From Methylomagnum ishizawai (GTDB lineage: Bacteria > Pseudomonadota > Gammaproteobacteria > Methylococcales > Methylococcaceae), in assembly GCF_900155475.1 (NCBI RefSeq), contig NZ_FXAM01000001.1, positions 421,501 through 485,500 of the forward strand: a stretch of 64,000 bases of DNA, read 5' to 3'. Numbering within the stretch: position 1 is the stretch's first letter; each line of letters begins with the position of its first letter. This document shows, one piece after another, positions 56,919 to 64,000 of the stretch. Both the position numbers and the translations under genes were made by a program. The notes beneath the pieces are model-generated. The model worked only from the letters and a program-made list of their open reading frames with translations, was not told the DNA's origin and did not search any database.

Positions 56919-58964
56919 ATGAGCAATCCCTTACTCGAATCCCACGACCTTCCGCCGTTTTCCCGCATCCAGCCCGAGCAGGTGGTGCCCGCCATCACCC
57001 AACTCCTGGCCGCTAACCGCGCCGCCATCGCCGCCCTGTTGGAGCCGGGCAAGACCTACACCTGGGACAATCTGGTCGAGCCTTTGGAAGACCTGGACGA
57101 TCAGCTGAACCGGGCCTGGTCGCCGGTCGGCCATATGAATTCGGTGGTCAATAGCGACGCGCTGCGCGAGGCTTATAACGCCTGCCTGCCCTTGCTCAGC
57201 GAATACGCCACCGAGGTCGGCCAGAACGAAGCCCTGTACCGGGCCTACCGCGCCATCGCCGACGGTCCCGAGTTCGCCCGTTTGGACCCGGCCCAACGCA
57301 AGATCATCGACAACGCCCTCCGCGATTTCCGTCTGTCCGGCGTCGATCTGCCGCCCGAGCAAAAGGACCGCTACAAGGACATCGCCCAGGAATTATCCAA
57401 GCTGACCAGCCAGTTCCAAGACCACCTGATGGACGCCACCCAGGCTTGGACCAAGCATATCGAGGACGAGAGCCTCTTGGCCGGGCTACCCGATTCGGCC
57501 AAGGCCATGGCCCGCCAGGCCGCCGCCGCCAAGGATTTGCCGGGCTGGTGGTTCACCCTGGAATTCCCGTCTTATATCGCCATCCTGACTTATGCCGACC
57601 ATCGCGAACTCAGGCAGGAGTTCTACACCGCCTATGCCACGCGGGCGTCCGAACTCGGGCCGAACGCGGGCCAGTTCGACAACACCGAGCTGATGGAACG
57701 CATCCTGGCCTTGCGCCACGAGGAAGCCGGGTTGCTGGGTTTCGCCAATTTCGCCGAATTGTCGCTGGCGACCAAGATGGCCCCTTCGACCGATGAGGTG
57801 GTGGCGTTCCTGACCGATCTGGCCGAACGCTCGCTGCCCCATGCCCGCCGCGATTTGGCCGAACTCAAAGCTTTCGCCGCCGGGCATCTGGGACTGGCCG
57901 AGGCCCAATCCTGGGACTTGACCTACGCCAGCGAAAAGCTGCGCCAGCACAAGTTCGATCTGTCCGAAGAAGAAGTGCGGGCTTATTTCCCCGCGTCCAA
58001 GGCGGTGAGCGGGATGTTCGCCGTGGTGGAAAAGCTGTACGGACTGCGCATACAGGCCGTCGAGGGCGTGGAGGTCTGGCATCCCGACGTGAGCTTCTAC
58101 GAAATCCACGACCGCGACGGCCACAAGCGCGGCGCGTTCTACCTGGATTTATACGCCCGCCCCAAGAAACGCGGCGGTGCCTGGATGGATGAATGCCTGA
58201 CCCGCCGCCGCAAAGGCGACGCGATACAGACCCCGGTGGCCTTCCTGACCTGCAATTTCACTCCGCCGACCGGCGACACTCCGGCCCTGTTGCGCCACGA
58301 CGAGGTGCTAACCCTGTTCCACGAATTCGGCCATGGTTTGCAGCATATGCTGACCCAGGTGGACCATCTGGGCGTGTCGGGTATCCATGGCGTGGAGTGG
58401 GACGCGGTGGAACTGCCGAGCCAGTTCATGGAGAACTTCTGTTGGGAACCGGAAGCCCTGGCCCTGATTTCCGGCCATTACCAGACCGGCGAACCCTTGC
58501 CGCAAGCCTTGCTCGACAAGATGACCGCCGCCCGCAATTTCCAATCCGGGATGCAAATGGTGCGGCAGTTGGAATTCTCCTTGTTCGATTTCCGTATGCA
58601 CCGCGAATACGATCCGGCCCAGGGCGGGCGGGTTTACGCCATCCTCGACGAGGTGCGTAAGCAAGTGGCGGTGGTGGTGCCGCCCGCATTCAACCGCTTC
58701 CCGCATAGCTTCTCGCACATCTTCGCGGGCGGTTATGCGGCGGGCTATTACAGCTACAAATGGGCGGAAGTCCTGTCGAGCGACGCCTATTCCCTGTTCG
58801 AGGAGAAGGGCGTGTTCGATGCCGACACGGGCCGTGCCTTCATGGAAAACATCTTGGAAACCGGCGGTAGCCGCAAAGCGATGGATGTATTTGTGGCCTT
58901 CCGGGGGCGCGAGCCGAATATCGATGCCTTGTTGCGGCATAACGGGATCGCCGAGGCCGCTTAA
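56919..58964 (+). CDS. prlC: oligopeptidase A
   Basis: Zinc metallopeptidase (M3 family) of 681 residues that degrades short peptides, including signal-peptide fragments. The zinc site is HEFGH at 468-472 (LTLFHEFGHGLQHMLTQVD), with the third ligand Glu in GIHGVEWDAVELPSQFMENF. The start NPLLESHDLPPFSRIQPEQV is typical of PrlC. FNRFPHSFSHIFAGGYAAGY is also conserved. Confidence 0.96.
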   Translation: MSNPLLESHDLPPFSRIQPEQVVPAITQLLAANRAAIAALLEPGKTYTWDNLVEPLEDLDDQLNRAWSPVGHMNSVVNSDALREAYNACLPLLSEYATEVGQNEALYRAYRAIADGPEFARLDPAQRKIIDNALRDFRLSGVDLPPEQKDRYKDIAQELSKLTSQFQDHLMDATQAWTKHIEDESLLAGLPDSAKAMARQAAAAKDLPGWWFTLEFPSYIAILTYADHRELRQEFYTAYATRASELGPNAGQFDNTELMERILALRHEEAGLLGFANFAELSLATKMAPSTDEVVAFLTDLAERSLPHARRDLAELKAFAAGHLGLAEAQSWDLTYASEKLRQHKFDLSEEEVRAYFPASKAVSGMFAVVEKLYGLRIQAVEGVEVWHPDVSFYEIHDRDGHKRGAFYLDLYARPKKRGGAWMDECLTRRRKGDAIQTPVAFLTCNFTPPTGDTPALLRHDEVLTLFHEFGHGLQHMLTQVDHLGVSGIHGVEWDAVELPSQFMENFCWEPEALALISGHYQTGEPLPQALLDKMTAARNFQSGMQMVRQLEFSLFDFRMHREYDPAQGGRVYAILDEVRKQVAVVVPPAFNRFPHSFSHIFAGGYAAGYYSYKWAEVLSSDAYSLFEEKGVFDADTGRAFMENILETGGSRKAMDVFVAFRGREPNIDALLRHNGIAEAA

Positions 58965-58966
58965 CC

Positions 58967-59001
58967 CATCCTGGTGGGCGCGGAAGACGTGCCCACCCTA
59001 C
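58967..59001. repeat. REP-like palindromic element, copy 2
   Basis: ATCCTGGTGGGCGCGGAAGA then CGTGCCCACCCTAC, matching the copy at 51849-51883 apart from a few bases. It fills the short prlC-mazG gap. Confidence 0.65.
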
Positions 59002-59019
59002 CATCGCATCCATACCACC

Positions 59020-59817
59020 ATGCAAAACACCCTCCGCCTACTCGACATCATGGCCCGTTTACGCGACCCGGAAACCGGTTGCCCTTGGGATGTACAACAA
59101 GATTTCGCCAGCCTCGTCCCCTACACCCTGGAAGAAGCCTACGAAGTGGCCGATGCCGCCGAGCGCGGCGATGCCGAGGATTTACGTGAGGAACTGGGCG
59201 ATTTGCTGCTGCAAGTGGTTTTCCATGCCCGCATCGCCGAGGAACGCGGCCTGTTCGGCTTCGACGACGTGGCCGGGGCCATCGCCGATAAGCTGGTGCG
59301 CCGCCATCCCCATGTGTTCGGCGGCGTGGTGTTCGACAGCGACGAGGCACGGCAGCGGTCTTGGGAGGAGTCCAAGCAAGCCGAGCGCCAGGAAAAAGGC
59401 AAGACCGAACCCGTCCCCAGCGTGCTGGACGGTTTGACCGACAAACTCCCGGCCCTGATGGTGGCGCAGAAACTGCAAAAACGCGCCGCCCGCCATGGTT
59501 TCGATTGGCCGGAGATCGGGCCGGTGTTCGACAAGGTGCGCGAGGAATTGCTGGAACTGGAAGCAGCCCAGGTTGACGGCGATGCCGAACATATCCGCGA
59601 GGAAATCGGCGATTTGTTGTTCGTGGTGGTGAATCTGGCCCGGCATTTCGATATCGACGCCGAATCGGCCCTGCGCGACGGCAATCGTAAATTCAGCCAG
59701 AGGTTCCGCTATATCGAGGAGCGCGTCGCCGCCTTGGGCAAGACCCTGGACCAAAGCAGTCTTGCCGAAATGGACGCGCTGTGGGATGAGGCCAAGCGCC
59801 GGGGCACCCGGTCCTGA
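59020..59817 (+). CDS. mazG: nucleoside triphosphate pyrophosphohydrolase
   Basis: A 265-residue house-cleaning NTP pyrophosphatase with two MazG domains. Motifs: RLRDPETGCPWDVQQDFASL, PYTLEEAYEVADAAERGD, LREELGDLLLQVVFHARIAE in the first and VREELLELEAAQ, IREEIGDLLFVVVNLARH in the second, carrying the EExxE and ExxD metal ligands. KLVRRHPHVFGG is diagnostic. ATG 59020 chosen by alignment. Confidence 0.95.
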   Translation: MQNTLRLLDIMARLRDPETGCPWDVQQDFASLVPYTLEEAYEVADAAERGDAEDLREELGDLLLQVVFHARIAEERGLFGFDDVAGAIADKLVRRHPHVFGGVVFDSDEARQRSWEESKQAERQEKGKTEPVPSVLDGLTDKLPALMVAQKLQKRAARHGFDWPEIGPVFDKVREELLELEAAQVDGDAEHIREEIGDLLFVVVNLARHFDIDAESALRDGNRKFSQRFRYIEERVAALGKTLDQSSLAEMDALWDEAKRRGTRS

Positions 59818-59828
59818 GCGGTTTGCGG

Positions 59829-59860
59829 CTGTAAAATTTTTCGACGAGGATTGGAGCGGA
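59829..59860 (+). repeat. imperfect direct repeat, left copy
   Basis: CTGTAAAATTTTTCGACGAG then GATTGGAGCGGA. A related 31-base sequence lies at 60710-60740 on the other side of the PEP-CTERM gene. The copies share CTGTAAAATTTT, CGA, GA and GCGGA. Confidence 0.5.
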
Positions 59861-59940
59861 GCGGGCGGTCTCCGAAGAGCCGCCCGGTGGGATAGATGCG
59901 TGGCCCGCTGGCCGTGGTGGGCCCGCGTGGGGCGGAGGCT

Positions 59941-60537
59941 TTAAGCGGGTTTGCGGCGGCTTTTGCGGACGGCGGCCGCGGCGAGGCCGACGCTGAAGAG
60001 CGCGAGGGAGGTGGGTTCTGGAACCGCCGCCGCCGAGAGCGTGACGTCCACGTAGACCAGATCACCCGTGGTGGTGTCGTCGGTCGGAGAGTTTAGCGGC
60101 ACCGGGGAGGTGTCTACTTGCCAATTGCTGGCGGCGAAATCCGAATGCACATTGGAACCGATGACAAACGGTGTGCCAGGGCCGAATGGGAAACCGATGC
60201 CGGTGGGTATCATGATCGAGCTACCCGATGCTGTTCCAGTCAGCCCGTAAACCTCCGCCCGCGTGGTGGGAGTGGCAAGAAGCACGCTTGCGATGGCGGA
60301 AGCTATGGCATCGGCCAAACTGTCGTTGCCTTGGGTCAGCCCGAAATGGGTGGAAACAAGCGAACTATAAGTGCCTTCTATGAAGGTTACGTCGTAGCTG
60401 GTGCCCGAGATGTCGATATCGGATATTCCAGTATATGGCCCGGATCCGACCAGCATGGGGGCCGCGTCCACGCTGGGCGCGAGGGCGGAGAATGCAAGGA
60501 GAAGGGCGGTGAAGCGGAGGGTTCTGAGTTTTTTCAT
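59941..60537 (-). CDS. PEP-CTERM sorting domain protein
   Basis: A 198-residue exported protein with signal peptide (ALLLAFSALAPSVDAA), a beta-rich body with many Ser/Thr/Gly, and a C-terminal PEP-CTERM signal VPEPTSLALFSVGLAAAAVR followed by the basic KSRRKPA. Presumed substrate of an exosortase and anchored or released at the cell surface. A sigma-54-type promoter lies upstream on the minus strand, in line with the known RpoN/PrsR link of PEP-CTERM genes. Function of the body is unknown. Confidence 0.82.
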   Translation of the reverse strand: MKKLRTLRFTALLLAFSALAPSVDAAPMLVGSGPYTGISDIDISGTSYDVTFIEGTYSSLVSTHFGLTQGNDSLADAIASAIASVLLATPTTRAEVYGLTGTASGSSIMIPTGIGFPFGPGTPFVIGSNVHSDFAASNWQVDTSPVPLNSPTDDTTTGDLVYVDVTLSAAAVPEPTSLALFSVGLAAAAVRKSRRKPA

Positions 60538-60618
60538 TCCGTACCTGCTGAATCAATAAAGTTATGCTGGGTGGGTGGTAGGCCAAATTTTTAGGCCGAT
60601 TTCGTTGGTTAGGCCGCT

Positions 60619-60637
60619 AAAGCACAAACCAAGCCAA
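60619..60637 (-). promoter_or_regulatory. sigma-54-type promoter of the PEP-CTERM gene
   Basis: On the minus strand the sequence reads TTGGCTTGGTTTGTGCTT. GG (60635-60634) and GC (60623-60622) are separated by exactly 10 bases. The -12 half GTGCTTT equals that of the pilA promoter at 35287. Predicted start near 60611 gives a leader of about 74 bases. Confidence 0.6.
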
Positions 60638-60709
60638 AATATAAAAGTGTCAGATAAAACAAAAAGATGAAAATATGGCTGGCAGGCATATTTGGGGAAC
60701 GGCGGGCAA

Positions 60710-60740
60710 CTGTAAAATTTTACGATGATACTTGCGCGGA
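60710..60740 (+). repeat. imperfect direct repeat, right copy
   Basis: CTGTAAAATTTTACGATGAT then ACTTGCGCGGA, related to 59829-59860. The two copies flank the PEP-CTERM gene and its promoter, enclosing about 850 bases. Confidence 0.5.
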
Positions 60741-60861
60741 ACGGACCGGACCTGGATCAGCCTTACAATCAACTCCGCCCCGGCCCGCAGGGAGCCAGCG
60801 AACCCCCGCGCTACCACCAGCCGTTTGACAAACCAACCCAGCCAGAAGCAAGGGTCAGGCC

Positions 60862-61557
60862 ATGCGAATCCACCACGAACATCCCTGGAACCTCGATTCC
60901 AAAGCCGCGATAGCCCTGCAAAACCAACTGCGTAGGCTGGTGAAGATCGAGGACGAACTGCCCGCCGATATCCGGCGCGTGGCAGGGGTGGATGTGGGGT
61001 TTGAGGACGAGGGCAAAGTGACGCGGGCGGCGGTGGCGGTGCTGGATTATCCCGGACTCGGCTTGATCGAAAGCAGCATCGCCCGCCTGCCGACCGTGTT
61101 CCCCTATGTGCCGGGCCTCCTGTCCTTCCGCGAGGTGCCCGCGATCCTCAAGGCGCTGGCGGGCTTGGCGGTGTTGCCGGATTTATTGCTGGTGGACGGT
61201 CAGGGCTACGCCCATCCGCGCCGTTTGGGGATCGCCTGCCATCTCGGGTTGTTGACCGACCTGCCCAGCATCGGGGTCGGCAAGACCCGGCTCTGTGGCA
61301 GGCATGAGGAAGTCCCGGACGAGAAAGGGCGATGGGTGCCGCTGGTGGATAAACAAGAAATCATCGGCGCGGTGTTGCGTACCCGGCGGGGTGTGCAACC
61401 GATCTATGTCTCGGCGGGGCACAGGATAGGCTTGGAAACGGCGGTGGAATGGGTGCTGCGCTGTACCGGGCGGTTCCGCTTGCCCGAGACGACGCGGCAG
61501 GCGCACCGCCTCGCCTCGGGCTGGGTGTCGGGGGCCGGGCCAGCGCCCGGCCCGTAG
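60862..61557 (+). CDS. nfi: endonuclease V
   Basis: Deoxyinosine-specific repair nuclease of 231 residues. The catalytic motifs are complete: [10 protein letters not shown] (first Asp), [14 protein letters not shown] (with the wedge motif PYxPG and a catalytic Glu), [16 protein letters not shown] (second Asp, His) and [29 protein letters not shown] is also typical. ATG 60862 follows AGGGTCAGGCC, a weak ribosome site. Convergent with the small conserved gene at 61561. Confidence 0.94.
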   Translation: MRIHHEHPWNLDSKAAIALQNQLRRLVKIEDELPADIRRVAGVDVGFEDEGKVTRAAVAVLDYPGLGLIESSIARLPTVFPYVPGLLSFREVPAILKALAGLAVLPDLLLVDGQGYAHPRRLGIACHLGLLTDLPSIGVGKTRLCGRHEEVPDEKGRWVPLVDKQEIIGAVLRTRRGVQPIYVSAGHRIGLETAVEWVLRCTGRFRLPETTRQAHRLASGWVSGAGPAPGP

Positions 61558-61560
61558 TGG

Positions 61561-61782
61561 CTAGCGGTGCAACTCCTGGTCGCGGTAATGCACATCCATC
61601 CAGCATCGGGGCAGCGCCTCGCCGGACGGGAATATCAGCTCGGTTTTGGGGAATTTATCGGGTTCCTGCATTTCTTCGCCGTAATGCAGGCGGCCGATGA
61701 CCTGGGTGTGGATCGGGTTGACGAGGTCGTTGAGGCCCAGCACTTCAACCAGATGTCCGTCTTTCTTCTGTTTGAGGTACAT
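61561..61782 (-). CDS. 73-residue conserved protein
   Basis: A small soluble protein (MYLKQKKDGHLVEVLGLNDL... PRCWMDVHYRDQEL). CAGGAG lies 8 bases before ATG 61782, and the frame's long upstream extension is not protein-like. Proteins of this size with the ending LPxCWxDxxY occur in cyanobacteria and methylotrophs and are sometimes labelled acetyltransferase without evidence. Function unknown. It is divergent from hoxH and has a structured GC-rich leader. Confidence 0.7.
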   Translation of the reverse strand: MYLKQKKDGHLVEVLGLNDLVNPIHTQVIGRLHYGEEMQEPDKFPKTELIFPSGEALPRCWMDVHYRDQELHR

Positions 61783-61819
61783 AACGCGCTCCTGGGTGGG
61801 GTCCACCCCTGTTGGAAGC

Positions 61820-61918
61820 GAACTCCGCCGCGCTTGGCGCGGGCGGAGACCGGCGGGACCGTGTTCCCCGCTGGGGGAAACCGGCGCCGGACGGCGGAAC
61901 CACCGCCGGCGGGAGTTC
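61820..61918. other. GC-rich structured region between the 73-residue gene and hoxH
   Basis: Outer arms GAACTCCGCCG (61820-61830) and CGGCGGGAGTTC (61907-61918) pair with one bulge. Inside are a perfect hairpin TTCCCC-GCTG-GGGGAA (61864-61879) and GCGC/GCGC repeats. It lies in the leader of the minus-strand gene and upstream of hoxH. It matches no riboswitch I know. Confidence 0.4.
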
Positions 61919-62071
61919 CTAGCTGCAAACATACGCCAATATCGGCGATTTGCAACGGGTTTCGTCGGATCGGCGGCGGGTGATTTCCCTGGACCTAAAC
62001 AGTCGTTTCCAGCGCCTGTGTTATGCTTCGGGAAGCCGCCGGCTGGGCGGCCCACCCGTGGGGAATAGGTT

Positions 62072-63538
62072 ATGTACGAACATTTGGAAACCGCCGCCAA
62101 CCCGGAAAACCTCAAGCGGATCGTGATCGATCCCGTCACCCGGGTCGAGGGACACGGCAAAGTCACCCTGCTCTTGGACGAGGACAACCGCGTCAAACAG
62201 GCCCGCCTCCATATCGTCGAATTCCGTGGCTTCGAGCGCTTCATCCAGGGCCGTCCCTATTGGGAACTGCCGATCATGGTGCAGCGCCTGTGCGGAATCT
62301 GCCCGGTCAGCCACCACCTCGCCGCCGCCAAGGCCGTGGACCAACTGGTCGGCGTCGATCAACTGACCCCGACCGCCGACAAGCTGCGCCGTTTGCTGCA
62401 TTTCGGCCAGATGCTGCAATCCCACGCCCTGCATTTCTTCCACCTCGCCTCGCCCGATTTGTTGTTCGGCTTCGGCAGCGACCTCGCCAAGCGCAATATC
62501 GTCGGCGTGATCCAGGATTATCCCGATGTGGGGCTCAAGGGCGTGAAGCTCAGGAAATACGGCCAGGAAGTCATCCGTATGATTTGCGGCAAGCGCGTCC
62601 ATGGCACCGGGGCCATCGCCGGCGGCATGAACAAGGCGCTCTCGGCGGAAGAACGCGATTATTTGCTGGAAGGCATCGCCGAGGCCGTCCAATGGAGCCA
62701 GGAAGCGGTGGAACTGGCCAAGCGCCTGCATCTCGCCGATTTGGAACATAACGGCCAGTTCGCCTATATCCGCTCCAACTTCCTCAGCCTGATCCGCGCG
62801 GATGGCGCGATGGACCTCTACCATGGTGGCCTGCGCGCCCGCGACGACCTGGGACAGGACATCTTCGACCACGTCGATTACCGCCAATACACCGATTACC
62901 TGCGCGAGGAGGTGCGGCCCTGGTCCTATATGAAGTTCCCTTACATCGTGTCCAAGGGCAAGGAAAACGGCTGGTACCGGGTCGGTCCCCTGGCCCGCGT
63001 CAATAACTGCGATTTCATCGATACCCCGCTGGCGGAAGCCGCCCGCCAGGACTTCATGGCCTATGGCGCGGGCGGGCCGATGCAGGGTTCCCTGGCGTTC
63101 CATTGGGCGCGGATGATCGAGGCTTTGCATTCCGCCGAGGGCATCCAGCGCTATCTGCTCGACCCGGAAATCCTGGGCACCGACTTGGTGGTGAAAGGCC
63201 AGAAGCGCTACACGGGCGTGGGCGTGATCGAAGCCCCGCGCGGCACCTTGTTCCACCATTACCAGATCGACGACCAGGATTTGGTGGTGAAGGCCAATTT
63301 GATCGTCTCGACCACCAGCAACAACCAGGCGATGAACGAATCCATCCGCCAGGTGGCCGCGACCTATCTCGACGGGGTGGAACCGACCGAAGGCTTGCTC
63401 AACCATCTGGAAGTCGCCATCCGCGCCTACGATCCCTGCTTGTCCTGCGCCACCCACGCCTTGGGCAAGATGCCCCTGGAACTGGAAATCCTCGATGCCG
63501 AGGAGAAACTCGTCTCCCGCCTGCAACGCCACGCCTGA
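62072..63538 (+). CDS. hoxH: NiFe hydrogenase large subunit, HoxH type
   Basis: Catalytic subunit of a bidirectional NAD-linked (group 3d-like) hydrogenase, 488 residues. Ni-Fe ligands are Cys74/Cys77 (RLCGICPVSHH) and Cys456/Cys459 with His462 (DPCLSCATHALGKMPL). IDPVTRVEGHGKV, VEFRGFERFIQG, WSYMKFPY, VGPLARVNNCDF and EAPRGTLFHHY fit HoxH closely. A 26-residue tail after His462 would be cut off by a maturation protease such as HoxW. HoxY, HoxF and HoxU genes are not adjacent: a 73-residue minus-strand gene lies on one side and pilU on the other. Confidence 0.93.
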   Translation: MYEHLETAANPENLKRIVIDPVTRVEGHGKVTLLLDEDNRVKQARLHIVEFRGFERFIQGRPYWELPIMVQRLCGICPVSHHLAAAKAVDQLVGVDQLTPTADKLRRLLHFGQMLQSHALHFFHLASPDLLFGFGSDLAKRNIVGVIQDYPDVGLKGVKLRKYGQEVIRMICGKRVHGTGAIAGGMNKALSAEERDYLLEGIAEAVQWSQEAVELAKRLHLADLEHNGQFAYIRSNFLSLIRADGAMDLYHGGLRARDDLGQDIFDHVDYRQYTDYLREEVRPWSYMKFPYIVSKGKENGWYRVGPLARVNNCDFIDTPLAEAARQDFMAYGAGGPMQGSLAFHWARMIEALHSAEGIQRYLLDPEILGTDLVVKGQKRYTGVGVIEAPRGTLFHHYQIDDQDLVVKANLIVSTTSNNQAMNESIRQVAATYLDGVEPTEGLLNHLEVAIRAYDPCLSCATHALGKMPLELEILDAEEKLVSRLQRHA

Positions 63539-63547
63539 ACCCGCGTC

Positions 63548-63575
63548 CTCCGGTCGGACCCGTGTCCGACCGGAG
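63548..63575 (+). terminator. strong hairpin after hoxH
   Basis: A perfect 11-bp stem (CTCCGGTCGGA with TCCGACCGGAG), 6-base loop. No T tract follows, so termination may be Rho-assisted or the hairpin may protect the mRNA 3' end. Confidence 0.55.
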
Positions 63576-63672
63576 TGTACCCCTGTATCATCATATAATG
63601 GACAATGAACCGGGGCGCGGCCCTGCGTTCTTCCTCTTCTTCGCCCATGAATCCAGCCCTGGAGAGCGCTCC

Positions 63673-64000
63673 ATGAAATTCCAAGCCTATCTCAAACTCC
63701 TGGTCTACAAGGATGGTTCCGATCTTTACCTGACCGCCAACGCCCCGCCCGCCGCTAAGTTCCAGGGCAAGCTCACGCCCATCGACAACTTGATGATGAC
63801 CGACGAGAGCATCCGCGAAATCGCCCATTCGATCATGGACGCCGAGCAGCGCCGCGAATTCGAGCATCGGCCCGAGATGAACCTCGCCATCACCGAGCCG
63901 GGCGTGGGGCGGTTCCGGGTCAATATCTTCAAGCAGCGCAACGCCTATGCCATGGTGGTGCGCAACATCAAGGTCAAGATTCCCAGCCTGGAAGAATTGG
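63673..64000 (+). CDS. pilU: type IV pilus retraction ATPase, PilU/PilT type (partial)
   Basis: The window cuts this gene after about 109 codons. The visible part (FQAYLKLLVYKDGSDLYLTA, PPAAKFQGKLTPIDNL, MDAEQRREFEHRPEMNLAI and GVGRFRVNIFKQRNAYAMVV) matches the N-terminal domain of PilU better than PilT; the Walker motifs lie beyond the edge. GGAGAG precedes ATG 63673. A retraction motor fits the presence of the pilin gene at 35385, although the two loci are far apart. Confidence 0.85.
   Translation, partial: MKFQAYLKLLVYKDGSDLYLTANAPPAAKFQGKLTPIDNLMMTDESIREIAHSIMDAEQRREFEHRPEMNLAITEPGVGRFRVNIFKQRNAYAMVVRNIKVKIPSLEEL

Larger units (their letters stand above)
60538..60861. other. 324-base AT-rich gap between divergent genes
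   Basis: Contains the sigma-54-type site for the leftward PEP-CTERM gene, three copies of TAGGCC (60579, 60592, 60610), the right copy of an imperfect direct repeat (60710) and, presumably, the nfi promoter. No convincing ORF. Confidence 0.5.

Noticed and set aside
61783-62244. N-terminal extension of the 73-residue gene
   Set aside because: The extension overlaps hoxH antisense and a structured GC-rich region; CAGGAG before ATG 61782 settles the start.
62021-63532. A 503-codon minus-strand ORF opposite hoxH
   Set aside because: hoxH carries complete NiFe ligand motifs; the antisense frame is the usual GC-rich mirror with His/Gln/Asp-rich composition.

Overview
The window is a GC-rich (mostly about 60-68% by eye), densely coding chromosomal segment of a gammaproteobacterium. 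CmoA/CmoB, BioC/BioH-type biotin synthesis, Hsp33, a SmrA-like protein, ParE, PilU and the HisBHAFIE order are all gammaproteobacterial in type. PEP-CTERM proteins, a caa3-like oxidase operon, RegBA and a HoxH-type hydrogenase subunit suggest an aerobic environmental lineage such as a methanotroph of the Methylococcales. That placement is inference: no methane-oxidation gene lies in the window. I found no tRNA, rRNA, CRISPR array, insertion sequence or prophage.

Layout. (1) 1-5146 is an accessory locus: a coiled-coil protein end, a zinc-ribbon membrane protein, an AT-rich Ppx/GppA-like (actin-fold) protein, a lipoprotein, and a second protein that fuses the zinc ribbon, membrane helix and Ppx-like domain in one chain. 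This is the least explained part of the window. (2) 5139-7775 is potBCD (polyamine ABC transport, no potA). (3) 7782-12804 holds small secreted proteins, parE, a methyltransferase and a CBS protein. (4) 12870-17241, mostly minus strand, holds an MDR dehydrogenase, a RibA-RibD_C fusion, an APH-like kinase and a SmrA-like protein. (5) 17242-19379 has a candidate plus-strand small RNA, a PEP-CTERM choice-of-anchor protein and comF. (6) 19378-26252 is bioB-F-H-C, then a large secreted alpha/beta-hydrolase-like gene on the other strand, then bioD. (7) 26429-31387 is the cytochrome oxidase operon (DUF2244, coxB with a cytochrome c domain, coxA, a 35-residue small protein, ctaG/cox11, coxC). (8) 31452-35180 is hslO, msrA and the RegBA redox two-component pair. 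(9) 35385-36737 is a sigma-54-driven type IV pilin and its accessory protein. (10) 36818-40313 is hisBHAFIE. (11) 40500-55259 is housekeeping: a PilZ-like protein, gamma carbonic anhydrase, aroE, hemB, mlaC, hemF, cmoB, a DUF47 protein, cmoA, a CSD-DUF1294 protein, a TSUP transporter, a cupin, sdaA and a response regulator with GGDEF and EAL domains. (12) 55509-64000 holds a cNMP-HDOD protein, prlC, mazG, a second PEP-CTERM protein, nfi, a 73-residue conserved protein, a hoxH without its usual partners, and the start of pilU.

How parts work together. The oxidase operon supplies an aa3/caa3 terminal oxidase with its CuB insertion factor, and RegBA nearby could adjust respiration to redox state. 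The bio genes cover pimeloyl-ACP priming (BioC, BioH) through dethiobiotin and biotin (BioD, BioB); bioA is elsewhere. The his run makes most of the histidine pathway. pilA and one PEP-CTERM gene share a near-identical -24/-12 promoter ending in GTGCTTT, which suggests common RpoN control of surface functions. Two strong intrinsic terminators point away from any annotated gene (17436-17471 plus strand; 33055-33085 minus strand) and mark two candidate small RNAs.
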